Assembly (NCBI GenBank): GCA_036521995.1
Contig: DATDGR010000098.1
Span: forward strand, 1-31,377
DNA: 31,377 bases
Source of the DNA: Gp13-AA77 sp036521995
GTDB lineage: Bacteria > Acidobacteriota > Terriglobia > UBA7540
Reading direction: 5' to 3'
Shown: piece after piece, positions 19,684-26,725 of the stretch
How the letters are laid out: each line of letters begins with the position of its first letter
Numbering within the stretch: position 1 is the first letter of the stretch
Program-made: the position numbers and the translations under genes
The notes under the pieces: model-generated
What the model saw: the letters and a program-made list of their open reading frames with translations, nothing else
The model's database searches: none
Told to the model about the DNA's origin: nothing

Positions 19684-19689
19684 TATAAT
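19684..19689 (+). promoter_or_regulatory. Consensus -10 box (TATAAT) for the P-loop kinase gene
   Basis: Exact TATAAT in AT-rich surroundings with no good -35 at 16-18 bases (the palindrome sits there), which suggests dependence on an activator. The predicted leader is about 95 bases. Confidence 0.45.
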
Positions 19690-19790
19690 TTCGAAAATCC
19701 GGTGCTGGGTCAGTTTGAAATCCGATCCCCCTCTCCGGCCTAGAAAAACTTCCGGCAGAAGGGACATCTACATTCGACGATAATCTGTTT

Positions 19791-20288
19791 ATGGAAATAA
19801 GAGAGACTGGACCGAGATTGATCATTGTGTGCGGGTTGCCGGGTTCGGGCAAGACCACGCTCGCCAAGGTGCTTGAAAGCAGGCTCCGGGCGGTTCGTTT
19901 TTCTCCCGACGAGTGGATGGGTGCCCTCTCACTAGATCTCTACGATGAAGAAAGCCGCGGGAAGATTGAGGCGCTGCAGTGGAAGTTCGGCCAGGAACTC
20001 CTCGCGCGAGGTCTCACTGTAATCATCGAATGGGGCACCTGGGGAAGGTCCGAGCGGGATGCATTGCGGCTCGGAGCGCGGGCCCTTGGCGCTGCCGTTG
20101 AGCTGCATTACCTCTCTGCGCCTACGGATATCCTTTTCGACAGGATTCAACGCCGGGGCATTGAGAATCCACCCCTAGAACGAAATGCAGTGTCGGGATG
20201 GTTCGATATATTCCAAGCACCGACACCCGAGGAGATGGCCCTGTTCGACAAGCCTCTGGTTGCAGACCTGGCCTCGGGTTCAAACTGA
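19791..20288 (+). CDS. Small AAA_33/zeta-toxin-type P-loop kinase
   Basis: 165-residue cytoplasmic nucleotide-binding protein. The P-loop GLPGSGKT (about 15-22) follows a hydrophobic strand, L-I-I-V-C. A second acidic motif, F-S-P-D-E-W (about 38-43), and the R-x-x-x-R lid region (D-R-I-Q-R-R, about 117-122) are typical of single-domain kinases related to zeta toxin and chloramphenicol or gluconate phosphotransferases. The substrate cannot be assigned. ATG 19791 is the only reasonable start; the ribosome binding site is weak. It stands alone, with a perfect palindrome and a TATAAT upstream and a minus-strand terminator downstream. The AT-rich leader contrasts with its GC-rich body and may point to acquisition. 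Possible roles are small-molecule phosphorylation, resistance, or a toxin-like activity; no antitoxin gene is adjacent. Confidence 0.75.
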   Translation: MEIRETGPRLIIVCGLPGSGKTTLAKVLESRLRAVRFSPDEWMGALSLDLYDEESRGKIEALQWKFGQELLARGLTVIIEWGTWGRSERDALRLGARALGAAVELHYLSAPTDILFDRIQRRGIENPPLERNAVSGWFDIFQAPTPEEMALFDKPLVADLASGSN

Positions 20289-20375
20289 CCCACCACCCAA
20301 AAATCTGCCTGGGACCGTAGTTCACTCTGGGCATTTTGGGCCACTCTTGTTCCCGCGGAAGCAGCAGAAAATCGA

Positions 20376-20420
20376 AAGGCCCCGGGATGCCGCCAAGAGC
20401 GGCCTTCCTGCCGGGGCCTT
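20376..20420 (-). terminator. Strong intrinsic terminator of the Tudor-like gene
   Basis: AAGGCCCCGG (20376-20385) pairs perfectly with CCGGGGCCTT (20411-20420). An inner GCCGC/GCGGC stem (20389-20393 / 20399-20403) closes a five-base loop. Read on the minus strand, it is followed by TTTCGATTTT, fitting a Rho-independent terminator 38 bases after the stop of the gene at 20458. Confidence 0.75.
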
Positions 20421-20457
20421 AAGAAAAACATCCGTCGCTTGCCGGAAGCCTGGAGCC

Positions 20458-20685
20458 TTACATCACCACCTGGGTCCCAACTTCGGTTTGCGCCGCCTTT
20501 CGACGCACGGTGCGCTTCTTCTTGGGAGCTTCGCCTTCGGCGACCTCGAAGCTGGCGATGGAAGTCACAAACTTCCTGAGACCGCCCGTATCGAAATCCA
20601 CCGTGGTCCGGTCCTCGTCGCGCTCGGTGATAATGCCGTTGCCGTACTTGAGGTGATGCACGTACTGCCCAACCTTGAAAGCCAT
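20458..20685 (-). CDS. Small Tudor/SH3-like protein of unknown function
   Basis: 75 residues. The N-terminal 50 form a compact beta-barrel pattern: F-K-V-G-Q-Y-V-H-H-L-K-Y-G-N-G-I-I, then T-T-V-D-F-D-T-G-G, then K-F-V-T-S-I-A-S-F. This resembles the Tudor-like domain at the end of UvrD/PcrA helicases and the CarD-type N-terminus. The tail (about 50-75) is Lys/Arg-rich (K-K-K-R-T-V-R-R-K), suggesting nucleic-acid binding. I chose ATG 20685 over the two TTG codons just upstream because AGAGAGGGG lies at 20700-20692 with good spacing. It is monocistronic with its own strong terminator. It probably belongs to a family of conserved hypothetical proteins common in Acidobacteriota, perhaps binding RNA polymerase or DNA. 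Function not established. Confidence 0.65.
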   Translation of the reverse strand: MAFKVGQYVHHLKYGNGIITERDEDRTTVDFDTGGLRKFVTSIASFEVAEGEAPKKKRTVRRKAAQTEVGTQVVM

Positions 20686-20986
20686 CAACAACCCCTCTCT
20701 GGGCGGCGTCCGCGCCTAGTTTACAGCCTGAACAGACAAGCGTCCTCTGCCTCAGCCGTGACCCACGACACTCTTTATTAGGATGACAACTGCGCCCAAA
20801 AGGTTACACACCGCCTTGCCTTGGATTCGTCTCTGTTCACCGCAAAATACTAAGCACAATAAGGTTAGCAACAAACTGAGGAGCAGCCGCGGCGGGCCAA
20901 TGTTCGGACGGCCAGACTCACCCGGATTTACTCCCCCTGACCCCTGAAGTGATCGCAGGGGGGATGCGGGTGTTCGCGGCAGTCTG
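20686..20986. other. Intergenic region after the carrier-protein operon
   Basis: No gene seen. Contains the hairpin at 20941-20961 listed next and, presumably, the promoter of the Tudor-like gene, which I could not define. Confidence 0.4.
20941..20961 (-). terminator. Possible terminator of the carrier-protein operon
   Basis: CCCCTG (20941-20946) and CAGGGG (20956-20961) form a 6-bp stem with a 9-base loop, 25 bases after the last gene of the minus-strand operon. There is no T-run after it, so it is weak or Rho-assisted at best. Confidence 0.3.
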
Positions 20987-21250
20987 CTAGACCTTCGGAG
21001 CAATCTTGGACGCCACTAGCCGATCGATGTCGTTGATGCTCTGAAAGTTGTCGTTCACGATCTCTTCATCAGCAATTCGCACTCCGAAGGTGTCTTCGAG
21101 GAAACTCACCAGCCGGAAGATGGCGAGCGAGTCGATGACCCCGTTCGTGGTCAAAGACTCGTCGTCCGTGACGGCTCCGATGCCCTTGCGCTGCGCCGTC
21201 TCTTGCACCCACTCTCGAATCTGATCCTTCGCCGATTGTGTATCAGACAT
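20987..21250 (-). CDS. Discrete acyl/peptidyl carrier protein (type II PCP)
   Basis: 87 residues, the size of stand-alone carrier proteins. The phosphopantetheine site is G-V-I-D-S-L-A-I-F, with Ser41 as the attachment residue. Helices before and after it (R-L-V-S-F-L-E-D-T-F-G-V; N-D-N-F-Q-S-I-N-D-I) match the four-helix fold. ATG 21250 is preceded by GGGAGAG, a good ribosome binding site; the longer frame from 21289 would overlap the upstream ligase and is rejected. It is the last gene of a minus-strand operon, 35 bases after the adenylating enzyme that presumably loads it. With that ligase and the flavin dehydrogenase it matches the PltL-type carrier of prolyl/pyrrolyl pathways. A D-alanyl or acyl carrier is the alternative, but the ligase pocket argues for proline. 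Confidence 0.85.
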   Translation of the reverse strand: MSDTQSAKDQIREWVQETAQRKGIGAVTDDESLTTNGVIDSLAIFRLVSFLEDTFGVRIADEEIVNDNFQSINDIDRLVASKIAPKV

Positions 21251-21285
21251 GTCTCTCCCTCGCTGGTCCAAGGTGTAAAACGACT

Positions 21286-22851
21286 TCAAAGCGCCGCCGC
21301 AAGCTTCACGCGGTCGATCTTACCGGTGGACGTCTTGGGCAAGTTCTCGCAAAGCTCGATCCGCTCCGGGATCATGTACTGCGGCAGCTTCGAGGCACAA
21401 TGCTCCGTCAGCTGCGCGACCGTCAGCCGAGCGCCATTGTTGGTGGAGACGTACCCTCGGAGGCGCGCCCCGACTTCCTCGTCCGGGACCGCCACTACGG
21501 CGGCTTCGCGCACGGCGGTGTGGGCCAACAGCACGGCCTCGATCTCGCCCAGCTCAATCCGGTAGCCGCGGCTCTTGATCTGGCTGTCGCGGCGGCCGAA
21601 AAAGTCGTAGTCGCCGTCCGCCCGCAGGCGCACCACGTCGCCCGTCCGGTAGACCTTCTCCTCGTAGTGAGGCTGGAACCGGTTGGGCACCACCATCTTA
21701 TGCGTCTTTTCGGGATCTCCCCAGTAGCCGGGTGTTACCGCCGGGCCCCGCACGTAAAGTTCGCCTTCGCGGCCGGGCTCAATGATCACGCGGTCCTGGT
21801 CGTCAACAGCGAACACTTCCGTGTTGAGGCAGGCCCGGCCGATCGGCAGCCGTTCCAGGAAGGCAAGCGCAGGCCGGTCCACCTTGTAGTAGGTGCAGAC
21901 GTTGGTCTCGGTGGGACCGTAAAGGTTGTAGAGTGCGGCGTGAGGCGCGATCCCGGCAAGCTGGCGGAGGTATTTCATGGGAAACACCTCACCGGCAAAC
22001 AGTACCACGCGCAACTTGGACAGATCCACCGACGACAGCCGGCCGTGCAGCATGAGAAACACTAGGGCCGACGGCACCGAGTACCAGATACTGATCTCCC
22101 GGGTGGCGATGAAGCGCGCCAAGCTGGCCGGAAAGAGCTGCACGTCCTCCGGAATCATGTAAGTGCAGGCTCCGGCCTCGATGGCGTTGTAGACGTCGAA
22201 CACCGACAGATCGAAGTGCAGCGGCGCGTGATTCGAGAGCCGGTCTTCGTGAGTCACATGAAATTCGCCGGCGCACCACTCAACAAAAGTCAGGGCGTTC
22301 TGGTGGGTGAGCATCACGCCCTTCGGCCGTCCGGTTGAACCCGAGGTATAGATGATGTAAGCCAGGTCCAGGGTGGTGGGCTGCAAGGGCTCAGGGGGGT
22401 GCGAAGCCGGAAAGCCGGCGAGCGCGGACCAAGGGATCCGGTTCGGGGCTGCTGCTGCTTTCTCATCAGCCAGCATGGCAAACTCCACGGATGGAATCTG
22501 CTGCGGGTCGAGTTCGGCAAGCTTCTCGGGCGTGGTAATCAGCCCTCTCATGCCGCAATTCTGGATGATGTACTCGATACGCTGCGCCGGGGCTCCGGGA
22601 TCGAGCGCAACGTAGACGCCGCCGGCCTTGAGAATGCCGAACATGGCGGCCACAGACTCCACGGCCTTGGGAAAGAAAAGCCCCACGCGATCGCCCTTGC
22701 GCAGGCCGCGCTCGCGCAGCAGGTGGGCGAGCTGGTTGGAACGCTCCTCAAGCTCGCGATAGGTGAGAGACCGCCCTCGCGCCCAGATGACAGCGCGCTC
22801 CGGGTATCGCTCTGCGCTCCTCGTTAGGAGCTGATTCAAAAGGAAAGCCAT
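21286..22851 (-). CDS. Stand-alone amino acid adenylating enzyme, probably L-prolyl-AMP ligase
   Basis: 521-residue ANL-superfamily adenylation enzyme with no fused carrier or condensation domain. Core motifs: Y-I-I-Y-T-S-G-S-T-G-R-P-K-G-V (165-179), N-L-Y-G-P-T-E-T-N (309-317), Y-R-T-G-D (401-405), G-R-R-D-S-Q-I-K-S-R-G-Y-R-I-E (419-433) and P-K-T-S-T-G-K-I-D (505-513). Aligned by eye to GrsA, the ten specificity residues are D214, L215, F218, Y257, L284, A286, L310, V318, C319, K511. As I recall it, the signature of the L-prolyl-AMP ligases PltF, RedM and CloN4 is D-L-L-Y-L-A-L-V-C-K, which differs only at the third position. Asp214 marks an alpha-amino-acid substrate, not a fatty acid. The gene lies between a dehydrogenase (41-bp gap) and a carrier protein (35-bp gap). 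An exosortase-associated ligase is the main alternative. Confidence 0.85.
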   Translation of the reverse strand: MAFLLNQLLTRSAERYPERAVIWARGRSLTYRELEERSNQLAHLLRERGLRKGDRVGLFFPKAVESVAAMFGILKAGGVYVALDPGAPAQRIEYIIQNCGMRGLITTPEKLAELDPQQIPSVEFAMLADEKAAAAPNRIPWSALAGFPASHPPEPLQPTTLDLAYIIYTSGSTGRPKGVMLTHQNALTFVEWCAGEFHVTHEDRLSNHAPLHFDLSVFDVYNAIEAGACTYMIPEDVQLFPASLARFIATREISIWYSVPSALVFLMLHGRLSSVDLSKLRVVLFAGEVFPMKYLRQLAGIAPHAALYNLYGPTETNVCTYYKVDRPALAFLERLPIGRACLNTEVFAVDDQDRVIIEPGREGELYVRGPAVTPGYWGDPEKTHKMVVPNRFQPHYEEKVYRTGDVVRLRADGDYDFFGRRDSQIKSRGYRIELGEIEAVLLAHTAVREAAVVAVPDEEVGARLRGYVSTNNGARLTVAQLTEHCASKLPQYMIPERIELCENLPKTSTGKIDRVKLAAAL

Positions 22852-22892
22852 AAGTCTGGACCCACAGATTACACAGATGTCCTACAGTGGAC

Positions 22893-24023
22893 TCACAAGC
22901 CATGCAGCCCGGCAATGATCATCTTCTCGGCTTCGGTCGTACCGGAGTAGATTTTCTCAGACACCGCGTCGCGCAATTCGCGCTCGATCTGGTACTCCGT
23001 CATATAGCCGTAGCCGCCGTGAATCTGGACGGCGTCCCGGCAGGTCTGGATGGCCGCATCCGCCACGTAGGCCTTGGCAATGGCCGCCTCGCGCAGGGGA
23101 TTCCGGCCCTGCTGCTTGAGCCACGCCGCTTTGTAGAGCAACAGACGCGAGGTTTCGAGACGGATGTCCATATCCGCCACCTTGGTTGCCACCGCCGGGA
23201 ACTTGCCGATAGGCTGGCCAAACTGCCGTCGCTCCGATGCGTAGCGGGCCGAGGTCTCGAGCTGCCGCTGCATCATGCCCAACTCGCCGGCCAGCAGGCA
23301 GATGCGCTCCCACTCCGTCGAAGCCGCCAGGATCGCTGCTCCCCCGCCGATCTCGCCCAGCAGGCTCTGCTCAGGCACTTCGCAATCCACCAGAGCCAGG
23401 TCCGCGAGAGGCGACGTCCGCAGGCCCATCTTTTCCAGGGTCCGTCCCACCGCGAATCCGGGCGCGCTCTTCTCAACGATGAAGGCGGTGAGTCCCGACG
23501 GTCCTTCGGCCGATTCTACGGCAGCGAAGACCATCACGACGTCTGCCAGCGGGGCATTGCTCACGGCCGCCTTGGACCCATTTAGCACCCAACCGCCGTT
23601 CCTGCGCCCGGCGCGGGTAACAGGACCGGTGCTCGGTTCCTCGACGGCTTTGGCGCCCACCCATTCACCGCTGGCGAGCCGGGGCAGGTATTTCCGCTTC
23701 TGCTCCGCGGTCCCGAACGCCAGGAGCGGGATCTCCGAACCCCACATGTGGGCGTTCAGGGAAAAGATCAAACCGTTATTGCGGCACCCGTAAGCGAGCC
23801 CTTCCAGCGCGCAAACCGCGGTCAGAATGTCGGCCCCGCCGCCGCCGTATTCCTCGGGCACAAGCAGGCCCTGAATCCCAAAGCGGGCGCATTGCCGCCA
23901 GCCCTCCCAGGAGAACTCCTGTTTGCGGTCTTCTTCGATAAGGTCGCTCACCAGCTCGCTTTGGGCGAACTGGGTGACGGACCGGCGTAGGGCCTGCTGT
24001 TCCTCACTCCACGAAAAATCCAA
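22893..24023 (-). CDS. Acyl-CoA-dehydrogenase-fold flavoenzyme, probably prolyl-S-carrier dehydrogenase
   Basis: 376 residues with the full acyl-CoA dehydrogenase fold: helical N-terminus, E-E-Y-G-G-G-G-A-D (57-65), a flavin-contacting middle barrel (about 120-225), and a C-terminal helical domain with R-Q-F-G-Q-P-I (266-272) and Q-I-H-G-G-Y-G-Y (333-340). The usual I-Y-E-G-T motif with the MCAD-type catalytic Glu is I-Y-S-G-T (Ser360). A Glu is present instead at T-E-W-E239-R on helix G, where isovaleryl-CoA dehydrogenase and, as I recall, the prolyl-carrier dehydrogenase AnaB have their base. In PltE/RedW-type enzymes a four-electron oxidation turns carrier-bound proline into a pyrrole. The start codon is TTG 24023 with GAGAG about 7 bases before it. 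It lies 27 bp after the acyltransferase gene and is clearly part of the operon. Confidence 0.85.
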   Translation of the reverse strand: MDFSWSEEQQALRRSVTQFAQSELVSDLIEEDRKQEFSWEGWRQCARFGIQGLLVPEEYGGGGADILTAVCALEGLAYGCRNNGLIFSLNAHMWGSEIPLLAFGTAEQKRKYLPRLASGEWVGAKAVEEPSTGPVTRAGRRNGGWVLNGSKAAVSNAPLADVVMVFAAVESAEGPSGLTAFIVEKSAPGFAVGRTLEKMGLRTSPLADLALVDCEVPEQSLLGEIGGGAAILAASTEWERICLLAGELGMMQRQLETSARYASERRQFGQPIGKFPAVATKVADMDIRLETSRLLLYKAAWLKQQGRNPLREAAIAKAYVADAAIQTCRDAVQIHGGYGYMTEYQIERELRDAVSEKIYSGTTEAEKMIIAGLHGL

Positions 24024-24050
24024 AGGATCACTCTCTGGCTCGATGGGCTC

Positions 24051-24767
24051 TTACGAGACCTTGATGGACCGTTCGGCGGGACTCGGCCCAACCTTCGTTA
24101 CCGAGGCCGGACCGGAATGGGAACCGAGACTCGGGGCCGGGGTGGCCGCCGAGGTCTTCACCTCGCCTGTCGCTTGTCCTGGCGCCGGCTTCTGCGCGTC
24201 GCCGTTCACTTTGCGGGCTTCGAAACGCTGCGGCCGGCCGCCCCGAAGCTTGATTCGGGCGGGGACGCCTGCGATCGTGGTATCATCCCGCACGTCGACC
24301 ATCACCAGGCTGTTCGGCATGATCACCACGTTGTTGCCGATCTTGGTGTCACCGATCACCTTGGCTCCGGCGCCAAAATAGACGTTGTCGCCCACCGACC
24401 GGGTGGCGTGGCTGATCAGAACTCCGCTCGCCAGCGTACAGTTCTTCCCGATCCGGGTGGTCCCGACAAAAACGCCGAACCAGGTGTGGATAACCATCCC
24501 AGGCCCGATCTCCGCCGCCGGGTGGATGAACACCCCCGTCCAGATCATGGCCGACTGCCGCATCGCGAAGCCCAGGAACCGCAAGACCGTACCCACCACC
24601 GGCACCCTGACACCCCGAGCCCAGTGGCCGAATCGGTACGCCAGGACCGGCCAGACCCCCATGTTGCCGAGGGCCCTTAGGGTCTTGATCGCCTGGTGCC
24701 GCTTCCAGGTGTTGTCTTTCCGGTTGGCGATACTCGCGCGGAGGTCAGCGCGAACGTTTTCAAACAT
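24051..24767 (-). CDS. Left-handed beta-helix (hexapeptide) acyltransferase, serine-acetyltransferase-like
   Basis: 238 residues. The N-terminus (1-75) is helical, opening F-E-N-V-R-A-D-L and including W-P-V-L-A-Y-R-F-G-H-W, as in CysE-like proteins of polysaccharide and secondary pathways. Residues about 78-175 carry hexapeptide repeats: I-H-P-A-A-E, I-G-P-G-M-V, I-H-T-W-F-G, V-F-V-G-T-T, I-G-K-N-C-T and on to I-G-N-N-V-V. His93 (in V-I-H-T) and the G-V-P-A-R-I coenzyme-site-like end are kept. The last 60 residues are a Pro/Ala/Ser/Lys-rich tail of low complexity, not part of the fold. It is the first gene of the operon with the adenylating enzyme, dehydrogenase and carrier. It might move an acyl group, perhaps the carrier-bound one, to a hydroxyl or amine; acetyl-CoA:serine activity is an equal possibility. 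Confidence 0.8.
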   Translation of the reverse strand: MFENVRADLRASIANRKDNTWKRHQAIKTLRALGNMGVWPVLAYRFGHWARGVRVPVVGTVLRFLGFAMRQSAMIWTGVFIHPAAEIGPGMVIHTWFGVFVGTTRIGKNCTLASGVLISHATRSVGDNVYFGAGAKVIGDTKIGNNVVIMPNSLVMVDVRDDTTIAGVPARIKLRGGRPQRFEARKVNGDAQKPAPGQATGEVKTSAATPAPSLGSHSGPASVTKVGPSPAERSIKVS

Positions 24768-25116
24768 TTATGGCCCGCTCCAGGCGTCAGCGCCCATGGG
24801 GATGGACCCTCTATTTCACACGTCCAGCCGGTGACTGTCAAGGTAAAGCCGATGTATTAACCCGATTTTCATCAAGCTGGCTGCGGAAAGGGCGTTGGGA
24901 CGCGCTTGGAAAGGGGGCTTTGGCGGGCGGCAGAAAAGGCTATCGGAAGCTGTTTAGAATCAGCAAACCGATGCAAAGGCAACCCAAAACGAACCCAAGA
25001 TCGGCTAAACAGCACAACCCAAAAGGAATCAATCAGAAAGACGCAAAGCACGGGCGTGCCAGCAAGGGAATAGAATTCTTAGCTTCCGCGAAGCAGTCGC
25101 GCTATGCTGGCAAACC
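24768..25116. other. Divergent promoter region of the carrier operon and the MFS gene
   Basis: 349 bases between divergent genes. A frame on the plus strand (24770-25120) has no family features and runs into the MFS start, so I reject it. The minus-strand promoter is listed separately; for the plus strand I found TAGAAT (24955-24960) without a matching -35. Confidence 0.5.
24813..24841 (-). promoter_or_regulatory. Probable promoter of the acyltransferase-dehydrogenase-ligase-carrier operon
   Basis: On the minus strand a perfect TTGACA (24841-24836), a 17-base spacer, and TGAAAT (24818-24813; four of six). Predicted start about 24806, leaving a leader of about 39 bases to ATG 24767. Confidence 0.6.
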
Positions 25117-26400
25117 GTGACCATCGCCGCTCGACAGTCCAAACGAAGCTCCGCGCCCCTGGTCGCTGCGCCCGTGAGGTCGCGGCGGTGGTTGATTGTC
25201 GGCCTGCTTTTCATAGCCTCGCTGATCAACTATCTCGACCGCGCCACGCTGTCGGTGGCGCTGCCGCTCATCGGTCATGAGCTCGACCTCAAACCCAACC
25301 TGGAAGGCGTTCTGTTATCGGCGTTCTTCTGGTCTTACGCCCCCATGCAGATCCCTATCGGTTGGGCCGCCGACCGGCTCAACCTGCGCTGGCTTTACGC
25401 CGCCGCTTTCGCGCTCTGGTCGCTGGCCCAGGGCCTCACCGGATTCGCTGGCAGCCTGGGTGTGCTCATTTTCTTTCGCATTCTGCTGGGCGTGGGCGAG
25501 TCGATCTACCTGCCGGGCGGCACCAAGATTGTCAGCGTGCTGTTCTCCCCTGCCGAACGCGGGCTGCCTTGCGGTGTTTTCGATTTCGGCACGCGCATCG
25601 GTTTCGCGCTGGGAACCCTGACCGTCCCCTGGCTGCTCGTCCGGTCCGGCTGGCACGCGACTTTTCGGTTGATTGGATTCATGGCGCTCCTCTGGCTGAT
25701 CCCATGGCTCCTGGCGACGCGCAGGCACCTGCCGCAGAGCCGGCGCCCTGCGGCGTCGAACAACGCGGGGATCAGGCGGCGGCTACTGCCGCTGCTTCGC
25801 AATCGCGATCTCATCGGAATCTGCCTGGGCTTCTTTTGCTTCGACTACTACTGGTATTTGCTGGTCACCTGGCTTCCGACCTACCTGGTGGCTGCGCGCC
25901 ACTTTACCATTCTGGGCGCCGGATCCTACGCCACCTTACCGTTCCTCGTCTTCGGCGCCAGCGAGCCCGTGGGCGGCTGGATTGTGGACTGGCTGGTGCG
26001 GCGCGGATGGGACGAAACCCGAACGCGCAAGGGAATGGTAAGCATCGCGTTTCTCACCGGGCTGCTCCTCATCCCCGCGTCACGCGTTCAAAGTCCCATG
26101 GCTGCCGTCGCGCTGATTGTCGGCGCATCGTTCGTAGGCCTCGCCACCGGCAACCTGCTGGTGATACTGCAATGCTGCGCGCCGCCGGAAGACGTGGGAC
26201 TCTGGACCGGCTTCGAGAACTTCTTCGGCAATGTGGGCGGCATTCTGGCGCCGCTCGTCACGGGTTTCCTGATCAGCCGGACGGGCTCATACGCGCCGGG
26301 CTTCGCCCTGGCCGCGATTACCCTGCTTGCAGGTTTGCTTTGCTATTGGTTCATCGTGGGCGATTTGCGACCGCACGGTGGCAACGCCGTGACGACCTGA
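25117..26400 (+). CDS. MFS transporter, anion:cation symporter (ACS) type
   Basis: 427 residues, 12 predicted membrane segments. N-Y-L-D-R-A-T-L-S-V-A-L-P in helix 1 (about 34-46), F-F-W-S-Y-A-P-M-Q-I-P-I-G-W-A-A-D-R spanning helix 2 and the A-loop (about 70-87), and G-V-G-E-S in helix 4 are the signature positions of the ACS family. That family imports hexuronates, glucarate, phthalate-like and other organic acids with protons or sodium. The substrate cannot be fixed. The start is GTG 25117. It is divergent from the carrier-protein operon, so import of a precursor or efflux of its product is conceivable but unproven. The 3' end is 18 bp from a convergent RelE-type toxin gene. The C-terminus (G-G-N-A-V-T-T) has no extra domain. 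Confidence 0.88.
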   Translation: MTIAARQSKRSSAPLVAAPVRSRRWLIVGLLFIASLINYLDRATLSVALPLIGHELDLKPNLEGVLLSAFFWSYAPMQIPIGWAADRLNLRWLYAAAFALWSLAQGLTGFAGSLGVLIFFRILLGVGESIYLPGGTKIVSVLFSPAERGLPCGVFDFGTRIGFALGTLTVPWLLVRSGWHATFRLIGFMALLWLIPWLLATRRHLPQSRRPAASNNAGIRRRLLPLLRNRDLIGICLGFFCFDYYWYLLVTWLPTYLVAARHFTILGAGSYATLPFLVFGASEPVGGWIVDWLVRRGWDETRTRKGMVSIAFLTGLLLIPASRVQSPMAAVALIVGASFVGLATGNLLVILQCCAPPEDVGLWTGFENFFGNVGGILAPLVTGFLISRTGSYAPGFALAAITLLAGLLCYWFIVGDLRPHGGNAVTT

Positions 26401-26418
26401 GCAAGCCGTTGAGCGCGC

Positions 26419-26676
26419 TCATCGGTATGCTTCGCGGCGATGTGCAACGCGGGCGATGGTTACTTGTTGGGCGGCGTCGTCAATGATGTAAAGAATCCTG
26501 TAGTCTCCTACTCTGACTCTCCACTCGCCAGCGAAGCCCACCAGCTTCCTACAACCGGCGGGTCGTGGGTTTTCCGACAGCCGCTCGACAGCGGATTCGA
26601 TTCGGTTGCGAACGCCGGGCTGGAGAGCTTTCAAGTCGCGGGCTGCAGCGGGGCGCAGAAGAATTGAATACGCCAT
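26419..26676 (-). CDS. RelE/ParE-type toxin
   Basis: 85 residues with the full RelE pattern: Y-S-I-L-L-R-P-A-A-A-R-D-L-K-A-L at the start, helices to R-L-S-E-N-P-R-P, then K-L-V-G-F-A-G-E-W-R-V-R-V-G-D-Y-R-I-L-Y-I-I and the C-terminal V-A-H-R-R-E-A-Y-R. In RelE-type mRNA interferases the Arg residues and the final His/Arg/Tyr lie at the active site; all are present, so activity is plausible. ATG 26676 is preferred over the adjacent GTG 26679. A small gene 49 bp upstream on the same strand is the likely antitoxin, giving the antitoxin-first order usual for relBE loci. Confidence 0.87.
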   Translation of the reverse strand: MAYSILLRPAAARDLKALQPGVRNRIESAVERLSENPRPAGCRKLVGFAGEWRVRVGDYRILYIIDDAAQQVTIARVAHRREAYR

Positions 26677-26725
26677 CACTCAATAGGGTCGCCGCCGGGC
26701 TGCAAACGTTACTCGAGCATCTTCG

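Larger units (their letters stand above)
19282..19790. other. AT-richer spacer between dnaE2 and the P-loop kinase gene
   Basis: 509 bases with no gene I can support and visibly lower GC than the flanks. It holds a perfect palindrome and a consensus TATAAT (listed separately). No tRNA-like fold, insertion-sequence end or attachment-site repeat was seen. Confidence 0.5.

Noticed and set aside
21286..22851. D-alanine--carrier ligase (DltA) with DltC
   Set aside because: The pocket residues do not suggest D-Ala, and there is no DltB or DltD gene; instead a dehydrogenase is in the operon.
24770..25120. 116-codon plus-strand frame before the MFS gene
   Set aside because: Lys/Arg-rich low-complexity translation, overlaps the operon promoter and the MFS start codon.
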